Assembly: GCA_905215225.1 (NCBI GenBank)
Contig: CAJMPM010000044.1
Location: 1 to 9,546, forward strand
Source: an uncultured bacterium
GTDB lineage: Bacteria; Actinomycetota; Coriobacteriia; Coriobacteriales; Coriobacteriaceae
DNA: 9,546 nt
Direction: 5' to 3'
Both the position numbers and the translations under genes were made by a program. The notes beneath the pieces are model-generated. The model worked only from the letters and a program-made list of their open reading frames with translations, searched no databases and was not told the origin of the DNA. Numbering within the stretch: position 1 is the first letter of the stretch; every line of letters starts with the position of its first letter. Positions 1-6,128 of this stretch are shown piece after piece.

Positions 1-2
1 TG

Positions 3-689
3 GTGCCCCAAGAGCTCGTGACGCTCAACGCGGTGGAAGATTGTATGGAGCGCGTGCTGGCGCAGGCGCTCTCGCCGCTCGACGGTCCGGTCGATATGCT
101 CGACCGCGCGGCACAGCTGCTCGGCGGGCTTGAGCCGGGTGAGGTCGATGGCGCGCTCGAGGCGCACGTGGACCGCAATCGATCTTTCGACGACATCCCG
201 AAGGCCGCTGGCAAGCCTGAGGCCTGCTCGCTGCTGCTGATGCTCGTTCGACAGGGTGAGGCTGCCCGCCGCATGTTGCCGATGGCGCCGATCGTCTCGG
301 CCCGTTCGTTTGCCGAGCGTGCCTGGCCGTATATGCTCGCGTGGTCCGACCTGGGGCTTAACGGCAAGGAGCGTATGACGGTCGATTCGCTGGCGCGCGC
401 CGAGGTGCGCCGTTTTGCTGACGAGGATACGAGCGAGCGCGTGCGAAACGAGATGATGGGCGTGCTGGGCGAGCTACTGGGTATTTCGCCCGAGCAAATG
501 GAGGAGCTGCGCTCTGAGGACGGTCAGCGTCGTTTACACGAGGGAATGAAAAAGTTCGAGGGCGAGGTTCAGGACGCCATCGATAAGATGATGGGCGGCC
601 AGGGTGGCCCGCAGGGTGGGCCCCAGGGTGGCCCGATGCCGCATCCGCCGGTTGATCCGAGGCAGTTCCCCTTTTTCTCGCAGAACTAA
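3..689 (+). CDS. Unrecognised protein with QGGP-repeat tail, possibly 5'-partial
   Basis: The frame is open from the first bases of the window to TAA at 687-689. The GTG at 3-5 is only the first possible start, so the true start may lie outside the window. The 228 visible residues are rich in Ala, Glu, Leu and Arg and look soluble and largely helical, with no membrane segment or catalytic motif I can name. A central stretch (about residues 95-135) has aromatic and Arg residues around AERAWPYMLAWSDLGL. A charged helical region (about 165-195) leads into three QGGP repeats and a Pro-rich end, HPPVDPRQFPFFSQN. Codon use (strong G/C in third position) matches the genes downstream, so I consider it real. 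It is separated from ruvC by an intergenic gap with its own promoter-like sequence, so it is probably not in the ruv operon. The usual upstream neighbour of ruvC, yebC, is not what this resembles. Function unknown. Confidence 0.72.
   Translation: MPQELVTLNAVEDCMERVLAQALSPLDGPVDMLDRAAQLLGGLEPGEVDGALEAHVDRNRSFDDIPKAAGKPEACSLLLMLVRQGEAARRMLPMAPIVSARSFAERAWPYMLAWSDLGLNGKERMTVDSLARAEVRRFADEDTSERVRNEMMGVLGELLGISPEQMEELRSEDGQRRLHEGMKKFEGEVQDAIDKMMGGQGGPQGGPQGGPMPHPPVDPRQFPFFSQN
600..635 (+). repeat. Three 12-bp tandem units encoding (QGGP)3
   Basis: The units CAGGGTGGCCCG, CAGGGTGGGCCC and CAGGGTGGCCCG follow each other directly and in frame, giving QGGP-QGGP-QGGP near the C-terminus of the first gene. 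The middle unit differs from the others at two positions (silent at protein level). Copy number could vary by slippage without breaking the frame. Confidence 0.85.
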
Positions 690-748
690 CTATGGGATAG
701 GATTCGCTTCCAACCCCGATACTTCAACTAAGCATCTTGGCCCCGTTG

Positions 749-757
749 TGTTATTCT
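749..757 (+). promoter_or_regulatory. Extended -10 promoter of the ruv operon
   Basis: TGTTATTCT carries the extended -10 dinucleotide TG (749-750) one base before TATTCT (752-757, five of six matches to TATAAT). No convincing -35 lies 16-18 bases upstream, which is acceptable for an extended -10 promoter. The predicted start near 764 gives a leader of about 60 nt to the ruvC TTG at 826. Confidence 0.5.
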
Positions 758-812
758 AGAACAGACGTTCGTGAATGATGCGCGGGCCCTGTCTTGCGCT
801 GTGCTTGTGGCG

Positions 813-820
813 AGGGGAGG
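813..820 (+). promoter_or_regulatory. Ribosome binding site that decides the ruvC start
   Basis: AGGGGAGG lies five bases before the TTG at 826. It would be internal to the longer frame that opens at the ATGs at 775 and 778, which have no such site in front of them. This favours TTG 826 as the start of ruvC. Confidence 0.65.
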
Positions 821-825
821 TTGGC

Positions 826-1347
826 TTGGGTATCTTGGGCATTGACCCCGGGTTGGCTCATACGGGGTGGGGGATTATCGAGGAGCGGCGTGGCGAGGTT
901 CGCTGCCGTGCCTACGGTTGTATCGAGACCAGCGCGGGCAGCCCGCTCGCGGTGCGCCTGTCGCATATCGCCCGTGACCTCAAGGGCGTCGTCGAACGCT
1001 ACCGTCCCGATACCGCGGCTATCGAGAGCATCTACTTTGGCGCTAACGTCCGCTCGGCCATCCCCACGGCGCATGCCCGCGGTGCCGCGCTCGTGGCGCT
1101 TTCGGAGTGCGCGCTCGAGATTGGCGAATACACGCCCATGCAGATCAAGCAGGCCGTGGTAGGCACGGGCGCTGCAGATAAACGGCAGGTTGCCTACATG
1201 GTGCGCACGCGCACGCAGCTCGATCACGACCCGCACCCAGACCATGCCGCCGATGCCCTGGCCTGCGCCATCTGTCACGTTAACCTAAGCCGCACCCGGG
1301 CGCTTACCGGCGGCGAGTTCTATCAACAGAGAGGAACCGGATACTGA
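826..1347 (+). CDS. ruvC: Holliday junction resolvase RuvC
   Basis: RuvC is the endonuclease that nicks Holliday junctions symmetrically, working with RuvAB in recombinational repair. From TTG 826 the product is 173 residues, the same length as E. coli RuvC. The N-terminus MGILGIDPGLAHTGWG is the conserved first strand with catalytic Asp7. Glu67 lies in AIESIYFG. The C-terminal acidic site is the DHAADALA segment (His140 and Asp143), the His-type arrangement known from the Thermus enzyme rather than the Asp138/Asp141 pair of E. coli. The conserved QIKQAVVGTGAADKRQV segment is also present. The in-frame ATG at 775 would add 17 residues (starting MMRGPCLALCLW) with no homology to RuvC and no ribosome site, so I prefer 826. 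The stop overlaps the ruvA start by one base (TGATG), so the two are translationally coupled in one operon. Confidence 0.95.
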   Translation: MGILGIDPGLAHTGWGIIEERRGEVRCRAYGCIETSAGSPLAVRLSHIARDLKGVVERYRPDTAAIESIYFGANVRSAIPTAHARGAALVALSECALEIGEYTPMQIKQAVVGTGAADKRQVAYMVRTRTQLDHDPHPDHAADALACAICHVNLSRTRALTGGEFYQQRGTGY

Positions 1348-1967
1348 TGATCTCCCAGCTCCATGGAACGCTTGTCGAGGCCACGATGAGCTCGGCCGTC
1401 GTCGATGTATCGGGCGTGGGCTTTGAGCTTGGCATATCTGGCAGTACTGCCGCCACGCTGCCTGCGCCCGGCGGCGAGGTTCGCCTCTATACCCGTATGC
1501 AGGTGCGCGAGGACGCCATGACACTTTTTGGCTTTGCTTCCAAGGACGAGCGCACGATGTTCGATCGGCTCGTGTCTGTCTCGGGCGTTGGCCCGCGCTT
1601 GGCGCTCGCCGTGCTTTCTACCTATACCGTGGGGCAATTGTATTCGCTGGTGATGGCCGAGGACGACAAGGGCATGGCCAAGGTGCCCGGTGTGGGCAAA
1701 AAGACAGCTCAGCGCCTGATCCTGGAACTCAAGAGCACCTTTGCCAAGGACAAGGGCTTTGTCCCGGTCGACGTGATTCCCGGCCAGGTTGCGATGCCCG
1801 TGCCCGCTGCCGCTCCCTCGGCCATCGATGATGCCCGTGCGGCGCTCCTTTCCATGGGCTTTAGCCCGCAGGAGACCGATGTTGCCCTGAGCGGGTATGA
1901 TGGGCAGAATATGCGTGTCGAGGATCTGCTCGGCGCGGCGCTTAAGCGACTCGGAATGGATGCGTGA
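1347..1967 (+). CDS. ruvA: Holliday junction DNA-binding protein RuvA
   Basis: RuvA tetramers bind the four-way junction, hold it in open square form and load the RuvB motors. The 206-residue product has the full three-domain layout. An N-terminal OB fold (1-62) begins MISQLHGTLVEA and contains the acidic pin Glu55-Asp56 in REDAMTLFGF, at the same positions as in E. coli. Domain II carries two helix-hairpin-helix motifs, SGVGPRLALA (79-88) and KVPGVGKKTAQRLILEL (112-128). After a Pro/Ala-rich linker (about 145-158), domain III (about 160-205, DDARAALLSMGFSPQETDVAL) is the RuvB contact. GAGGAA at 1331-1336 serves as ribosome site. Its start overlaps the ruvC stop by one base and its end overlaps ruvB in the same way, so all three Ruv proteins are made from one message. 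Confidence 0.97.
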   Translation: MISQLHGTLVEATMSSAVVDVSGVGFELGISGSTAATLPAPGGEVRLYTRMQVREDAMTLFGFASKDERTMFDRLVSVSGVGPRLALAVLSTYTVGQLYSLVMAEDDKGMAKVPGVGKKTAQRLILELKSTFAKDKGFVPVDVIPGQVAMPVPAAAPSAIDDARAALLSMGFSPQETDVALSGYDGQNMRVEDLLGAALKRLGMDA

Positions 1968-3034
1968 TGTGGGAAGCCGATGACTCTCAGGACCTGTGGG
2001 CGACGCCCGGCAACTCGCCGGCGGCATCCATGGCGCACGGCGAGCGCATGGTGGGCTCGGAGCTGACGGCCGAGGACCTCGATGTCGACCGCACTTTGCG
2101 CCCCCAGCGCCTGGACGATTACTGTGGCCAGGAGCACATCAAGCAGAGCCTGCGCGTGTTGATCGAAGCGGCGCAGAGCCGTGGCGAGACGCTCGACCAC
2201 GTGATCTTCTCGGGTCCTCCGGGCCTGGGCAAGACCACGCTGGCCACCGTTATCGCCAACGAGCTGGGCGCTCAGATCAAGACCACGAGTGGCCCTGCCA
2301 TCGCGCGCACGGGCGACCTGGCGGCCATCCTTACTAACTTGCAGCCGGGTGATGTGCTGTTTATCGACGAGATCCACCGCCTCAACCGTTCGGTCGAGGA
2401 GGTCCTGTACCCCGCGATGGAGGACTTTGCCCTCGATATCGTGATTGGCAAGGGTCCGGCGGCGCGCTCGATTCGCCTGGATATTCCCAAGTTTACGCTG
2501 GTAGCGGCAACGACCCGCTCAGGCATGTTGACCGGCCCGTTGCGCGACCGCTTTGGCATTTCATATCGCCTGGATTACTACACGGTCGAGGAGCTCGCGC
2601 AGATTGTGACGCGCTCGGCGACTATCCTGGGCGTGACGATCGACCATCCGAGCGCGCTCGAGATCGGTTCGCGCTCGCGTGGCACGCCGCGCTTGGCCAA
2701 CCGTCTGCTCAAGCGCGTGCGCGACTATGCGCAGGTGCGCGGCAACGGCCCCATCGAGCTCGATATCTGTCGCCAGGCGCTCGAGTTCTTCGAGATTGAT
2801 GAGCTTGGTCTGGACTGGATGGACATTCGTATCTTGGAGACGCTTGCCAAGACGTTCTCCGGCCGTGCCGTGGGACTTACGACCCTTGCCAGCGCGGTGG
2901 GCGAGGACCCGGGCACGCTCGAGGATGTCTATGAGCCCTATTTGCTGCAGTGCGGGTTGATGATTCGTACGCCGCAGGGCCGTCAGGCAACCCTTCGCAC
3001 CTTTGAGCACCTGGGGATTGAACCTACCGTTTAG
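1967..3034 (+). CDS. ruvB: Holliday junction branch-migration ATPase RuvB
   Basis: RuvB is the hexameric AAA+ motor that drives branch migration on RuvA-bound junctions. Numbering from ATG 1967 (355 residues): Walker A GPPGLGKT at 83-90, Walker B FIDEIHRL with Asp134-Glu135, sensor 1 in AATTRSG (about 180-186), the arginine-finger region LRDRFG (192-197), sensor 2 in RGTPRLANRLLKRV, and a C-terminal winged helix (GRAVGLTTLASAVGEDPGTLEDVYEPYLLQ split over about 285-320). The first ~25 residues are a non-conserved Asp/Ser/Ala-rich extension before the usual SELTAEDLDVDRTLRPQ start of the family. The GTG at 1964 is in frame and would add one residue. I chose ATG 1967 because it repeats the TGATG overlap seen between ruvC and ruvA. 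No clear terminator follows the gene. All catalytic residues are present. Confidence 0.97.
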   Translation: MWEADDSQDLWATPGNSPAASMAHGERMVGSELTAEDLDVDRTLRPQRLDDYCGQEHIKQSLRVLIEAAQSRGETLDHVIFSGPPGLGKTTLATVIANELGAQIKTTSGPAIARTGDLAAILTNLQPGDVLFIDEIHRLNRSVEEVLYPAMEDFALDIVIGKGPAARSIRLDIPKFTLVAATTRSGMLTGPLRDRFGISYRLDYYTVEELAQIVTRSATILGVTIDHPSALEIGSRSRGTPRLANRLLKRVRDYAQVRGNGPIELDICRQALEFFEIDELGLDWMDIRILETLAKTFSGRAVGLTTLASAVGEDPGTLEDVYEPYLLQCGLMIRTPQGRQATLRTFEHLGIEPTV

Positions 3035-3110
3035 GGCGCTTTGTTTTGGCGGGCTGTTGGGCTATCGCTGGGCATCGGGTAAACATATCGCCATTCATCG
3101 GTTACGGGTG

Positions 3111-3138
3111 TTTTACTATTGCGCGCCCGTGCTATGCT
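3111..3138 (+). promoter_or_regulatory. Putative promoter of the fhs locus
   Basis: TTTTAC (3111-3116) and TATGCT (3133-3138) are separated by 16 bases, and an extra base (GTTTTA, 17-base spacer) is also possible. The predicted start near 3145 leaves a leader of roughly 35 nt before the ribosome site GAAAGGA (3167-3173) and the ATG at 3179. The position in the ruvB-fhs gap indicates that fhs is transcribed separately from the ruv operon. Confidence 0.4.
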
Positions 3139-3178
3139 GAATTGGTCTTTTTCTCATCCGGTAACGAAAGGACCGCCC

Positions 3179-4846
3179 ATGCCTACTGACATCGAAATCG
3201 CACGTTCCGTCACGCCGCTGCCCATTACCGAGGTGGCTAAGAACGCCGGCGTCGACGTTAAGCACCTTATTCCGTACGGCTTCGACTAGGCTAAGGTCGC
3301 CTATTAACTGCTCAACGAGCCGACCGATCACCAGGCCAAGCGCGTCCTCGTGACCGCTATCAACCCAACGCCTGCGGGCGAGGGCAAGACCACCACGACC
3401 ATCGGTCTGGCCGATGGCCTGCGTCGTCGCGGCGTCAAGAGTGCCGTGGCCCTGCGCGAGCCTTCGCTCGGCCCCGTCTTTGGCGTTAAGGGCGGTGCTG
3501 CCGGCGGCGGTTGGGCTCAGGTCATCCCCATGGAGGATATCAACCTGCACTTTACCGGCGACTTCCACGCTATCGGCGCCGCTAATAACCTGCTGGCTGC
3601 CATGCTCGACAACCATATTCAGCAGGGCAACCAGCTCGGTATCGACGTTAAGCGCATCACCTGGAAGCGCGTTGTCGACATGAACGACCGCCAGCTGCGC
3701 CACGTTATCGACGGCATTGGCGGCAAGGCTCAGGGCGTGCCGCGCGAGGACGGCTTCGACATCACTGTCGCCTCCGAGGTCATGGCAATCCTGTGCCTGT
3801 CCACGAGCATCAACGACCTCAAGGAGCGCCTGGGCGAGATCGTCGTCGGCTACAGCTTTGCCGGCGAGCCCGTCCGCGCCCGCGACCTCAAGGCTCAGGG
3901 CGCCATGGCTGCGCTGCTTAAGGATGCGCTCAAGCCCAACCTGGTGCAGACGCTCGAGGGTACGCCCGCGTTTGTCCACGGCGGTCCCTTCGCCAATATC
4001 GCCCACGGCTGCAACTCCATCATGGCCACGCGCATGGCCATGCGCGTTGGCGATGTCGCCATTACCGAGGCCGGCTTCGGCGCCGATCTGGGCGCCGAAA
4101 AGTTCCTCGACATTAAGTGCCGCATGACGGGCGTTCGCCCCAGCGCCGTCGTGATTGTCGCCACCGCCCGCGCGCTTAAGTATAACGGCGGCGTTGCCAA
4201 GGCCGACCTTAACGACGAGAACCTCGAGGCCCTCAAGGCCGGCATGCCCAACCTGCTGCGCCACGTCGACAACATTCAGAATGTCTACGGTCTGCCCTGC
4301 GTGGTCGCCATCAACCGCTTCCCGACGGACACCGAGGCCGAGCTTGCGCTCATCGAGTCCGAGTGCCAGAAGCTCGGCGTCAATGTTAAGCTTTCCGAGG
4401 TCTGGGCCAAGGGCGGCGAGGGCGCGCTCGAGCTGGCCGATGAGGTCATGCGCCTGATTGAGCAGCCGAGCGAGCTCAAGTTTGCCTACGAGGACGGCGC
4501 CGATGTTGCCGATGCCCTCGAGGCCGTTGCAACCAAGATCTACCGCGCCGACGGCGTCGACTTTACGCCGGCTGCCAAGCGTCAGCTTGCCGAGCTGCGC
4601 GAGAACGGCTTTGGTAACCTGCCGGTGTGCGTCGCCAAGACGCAGTACAGCTTTAGCGATAACGCCAAGGCTCTGGGCGCTCCCGAGGGCTTCCGCATCA
4701 CCGTGCGCGAGCTCAAGGTTTCCGCCGGCGCCCACTTTGTGGTCGCGTTGACCGGCAGCGTTCTGACCATGCCGGGCCTGCCCAAGGTGCCCGCGGCCGA
4801 GAACATCGACGTCGACAACGACGGCAACATCACCGGCCTGTTCTAA
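3179..4846 (+). pseudogene. fhs: Formate-tetrahydrofolate ligase interrupted by two in-frame stops
   Basis: Formate-THF ligase makes 10-formyl-THF from formate, THF and ATP and feeds one-carbon metabolism. Read from ATG 3179 (SD GAAAGGA) to TAA 4846, the locus has 556 codons including the stop, the normal family length, and matches the family end to end. The N-terminus is MPTDIEIARSVTPLPITEVA, the P-loop is PTPAGEGKTTTT at codons 63-74, then come REPSLGPVFG, KGGAAGGG, PMEDINLHFTGD and the typical C-terminal MPGLPK and GLF. The frame is broken at codon 37 (TAG, 3287-3289) and codon 43 (TAA, 3305-3307). The family has a basic residue at the first site (YGxxKAK), so AAG to TAG fits; GAA to TAA is plausible at the second. 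No other disruption is seen in the 512 codons after codon 43. Either the gene was lost very recently or the two stops are sequence errors. Codon 112 is Trp (TGG, 3512-3514) where the family signature, as I recall it, has Tyr. Confidence 0.85.
3350..4846 (+). CDS. fhs: Open C-terminal 498 codons of formate-THF ligase
   Basis: This is the uninterrupted remainder of the fhs locus after the two stops, opening at GTG 3350. It keeps the P-loop, which begins only a few residues after the GTG, and all later family motifs (AREPSLGP-type loop, GGAAGGG, HGGPFANIAHGCNS, TEAGFGADLGAEKF, FPTDTEAE, SEVWAKGGEG, AKTQYSFSD). It would lack the first 57 residues of domain 1. No Shine-Dalgarno is visible before GTG 3350 (the preceding bases are CAGGCCAAGCGCGTCCTC), so I doubt that this is a natural start. 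Automated annotation would probably call this frame. A working truncated enzyme seems unlikely but cannot be excluded. Confidence 0.55.
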   Translation: MTAINPTPAGEGKTTTTIGLADGLRRRGVKSAVALREPSLGPVFGVKGGAAGGGWAQVIPMEDINLHFTGDFHAIGAANNLLAAMLDNHIQQGNQLGIDVKRITWKRVVDMNDRQLRHVIDGIGGKAQGVPREDGFDITVASEVMAILCLSTSINDLKERLGEIVVGYSFAGEPVRARDLKAQGAMAALLKDALKPNLVQTLEGTPAFVHGGPFANIAHGCNSIMATRMAMRVGDVAITEAGFGADLGAEKFLDIKCRMTGVRPSAVVIVATARALKYNGGVAKADLNDENLEALKAGMPNLLRHVDNIQNVYGLPCVVAINRFPTDTEAELALIESECQKLGVNVKLSEVWAKGGEGALELADEVMRLIEQPSELKFAYEDGADVADALEAVATKIYRADGVDFTPAAKRQLAELRENGFGNLPVCVAKTQYSFSDNAKALGAPEGFRITVRELKVSAGAHFVVALTGSVLTMPGLPKVPAAENIDVDNDGNITGLF

Positions 4847-4871
4847 GCCTGCCGCTCATAGCCGCTTGCCC

Positions 4872-4907
4872 GCCCCGCCGCGCCCCCATGGCCTGGCGGG
4901 GCTTTTT
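4872..4907 (+). terminator. Intrinsic terminator after fhs
   Basis: GCCCCGCC (4872-4879) pairs perfectly with GGCGGGGC (4895-4902) around a 15-nt loop, and five T's follow at 4903-4907. It lies 25 nt after the fhs stop and ends that transcript. Confidence 0.9.
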
Positions 4908-4974
4908 GATCCTTAGGCACGCGCATGTCTTGTAGATACCGACGGCCTTTGCCCATCATAGGCTTTTGCGCGGG

Positions 4975-4980
4975 TAGAAT
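4975..4980 (+). promoter_or_regulatory. -10 box of the PASTA-like membrane protein gene
   Basis: TAGAAT (five of six matches) sits in the context GGGTAGAAT, identical to the nine bases at 9004-9012 near the end of the window. No good -35 is seen at 16-18 bases. It lies about 45 nt before the ATG at 5026 and after the fhs terminator, the expected place for an own promoter. Confidence 0.4.
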
Positions 4981-5025
4981 GCATGGATAACTTGATGCTT
5001 ACAGGCGACGGAAAGGAAACGTTGC

Positions 5026-6018
5026 ATGGACCAGGACAAGACGACCGTGATGGGCGGATATGGTTCCGCGCAGGCTGACGATAGCGCCGATGCGACCCGC
5101 GTTGTTCCCAACCCCGGTTATACCGACCCCGCCGCGACGCAGCCTTCTGCCGAGCCCACACGAGTTATGGGCTATGGCGACTCGGCGCAGGATTCTTACT
5201 CTGCATCTTCGCAAGGCCCCTATGGCAACGCAGCTCCGGACCCGTTTGATTACGCGCCGCAGGATTCTTATGCTGCCTCGACGCCGAATTCCTATGATGA
5301 CCTGCCGCAAAATCCCATTCCGCAGCCTCAGCAGACGACGTATATGCCTCGCACGGCGCAGCCTCGCTACGAGTCGCGCGAGCCGTATCGCGAGTACCCC
5401 AAGTCGATTCCGCAATTTGGCGAGGACGAGGAAGCGACGCCGTCGCGTTCGTCGAGCGTGATTAAGAAGATCCTCATCGTGCTGGCGATCTTCTTTGCGC
5501 TGTCGGTTGTGTTTGCCATCGTGTCGGGCATGCTCAACAGGCGAGGGAGTTCAACGGCTGATACCACTGCCGAGCAAACCGAGTCCGCCTCGTCTAGCAC
5601 TGTCGATCTGAGCGATATCCCGGGGCAGTACTGGTCCAACGCCAAGAAGCTCCTCAAGTCGCGCGGGGCCGATCTTTCGAATGCTGTGATTCTGACTGAC
5701 GACGGCTCGACGCCTGTTGTCGATGCCAACTGGGTTGTTACTTCTGCCTACTATAACGACAACGGTAACCTCGAAATTCAGCTTACGCACAAGGACGGCT
5801 CGTCGGGCAATGCGTCCGGCGATCAAGGCACCACGGACAGCTCGAGCTCCAACACGCTGGAGGACCTGAGCAATAAGGCGCAGGAATTGGGAGACAAGGC
5901 GCAAGAGCTGGGCGATACGGCACAAAACCTGGGCGATACCGCGCAGAACTTGGGAGACATGGCGACGGATGCCTGGAACGCCCTACAAAACGGCATTTCG
6001 GGCGCACAGGGAAACTAG
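5026..6018 (+). CDS. One-pass membrane protein with disordered N-tail and PASTA-like domain
   Basis: The 330-residue product starts at ATG 5026 behind AAAGGA (spacing about seven bases). Residues 1-143 are disordered and rich in Asp, Ser, Tyr, Pro and Gln, with the related words TTVMGGYG (6-13), TRVV (24-27) and TRVMGYG (45-51) and two QDSY stretches. Residues 149-170 (ILIVLAIFFALSVVFAIVSGML) form one membrane helix, preceded by Lys-Lys and followed by Asn-Arg-Arg. After a Ser/Thr-rich linker, residues 193-256 (LSDIPGQYWSNAKKLLKSRG, then DANWVV and LEIQLTHK) resemble a PASTA domain in pattern. Residues 284-311 are four heptads. Without a signal peptide, the likely topology is N-terminus inside and PASTA-like part outside. 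PASTA domains bind muropeptides or cell-wall precursors in Ser/Thr kinases; no kinase domain is present here. A role at the cell wall is inference only. The gene is monocistronic between two terminators. Confidence 0.85.
   Translation: MDQDKTTVMGGYGSAQADDSADATRVVPNPGYTDPAATQPSAEPTRVMGYGDSAQDSYSASSQGPYGNAAPDPFDYAPQDSYAASTPNSYDDLPQNPIPQPQQTTYMPRTAQPRYESREPYREYPKSIPQFGEDEEATPSRSSSVIKKILIVLAIFFALSVVFAIVSGMLNRRGSSTADTTAEQTESASSSTVDLSDIPGQYWSNAKKLLKSRGADLSNAVILTDDGSTPVVDANWVVTSAYYNDNGNLEIQLTHKDGSSGNASGDQGTTDSSSSNTLEDLSNKAQELGDKAQELGDTAQNLGDTAQNLGDMATDAWNALQNGISGAQGN
5875..5958 (+). repeat. Four 21-bp heptad repeats
   Basis: Units at 5875-5895, 5896-5916, 5917-5937 and 5938-5958 encode KAQELGD, KAQELGD, TAQNLGD and TAQNLGD, residues 284-311. 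The seven-residue period suits an amphipathic helix or coiled coil. Codons differ between units: the first and last end TTG-GGA-GAC, the middle two CTG-GGC-GAT. Confidence 0.9.
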
Positions 6019-6052
6019 CGGCCGAGCGGCTAGAGCCTTAGCGGTGCAAACA

Positions 6053-6120
6053 AAAACGGGACGCAGGATCGCGTGACCGGGCGCATAGGCGCGCTGGTCG
6101 GCGGTCCTGCGTCCCGTTTT
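6053..6120 (+). terminator. Bidirectional terminator between convergent genes
   Basis: AAAACGGGACGCAGGA (6053-6068) and its exact reverse complement (6105-6120) form a 16-bp stem with a T-run on each strand. The 36-nt interior can extend the hairpin with GACCGG plus GCGC (6075-6084) pairing to GCGC plus CTGGTC (6089-6099, one bulge). It lies between the stop of the plus-strand gene at 6018 and the stop of the minus-strand gene at 6129, and works for both. Confidence 0.93.
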
Positions 6121-6128
6121 GCTGTCGA

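Noticed and set aside
775..825. Longer ruvC start at ATG 775 or 778
   Set aside because: The added residues have no RuvC homology, and the strong ribosome site at 813-820 points to TTG 826, which places the catalytic Asp at position 7.
751..2377. Several minus-strand frames opposite ruvC, ruvA and ruvB
   Set aside because: All lie within recognised genes and give Arg/His-rich products without motifs.
3101..3165. Inverted repeat GTTACGGGTG / CATCCGGTAAC around the fhs promoter, considered as attenuator or THF riboswitch
   Set aside because: The left arm lies upstream of the predicted transcription start, so it would not be in the RNA, and no THF-riboswitch words are present. Probably chance.
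3287..3307. Programmed stop readthrough or an alternative genetic code to explain the fhs stops
   Set aside because: Two different stop codons are involved, and other genes in the window use TAG, TAA and TGA as normal terminators. No recoding structure was recognised.
3116..4735. Long open frame (539 codons) on the minus strand opposite fhs
   Set aside because: It is exactly antisense to a recognised enzyme, its product is low-complexity Ala/Leu/Gly/Val, and it has no ribosome site. Such mirror frames are common opposite GC-rich genes.
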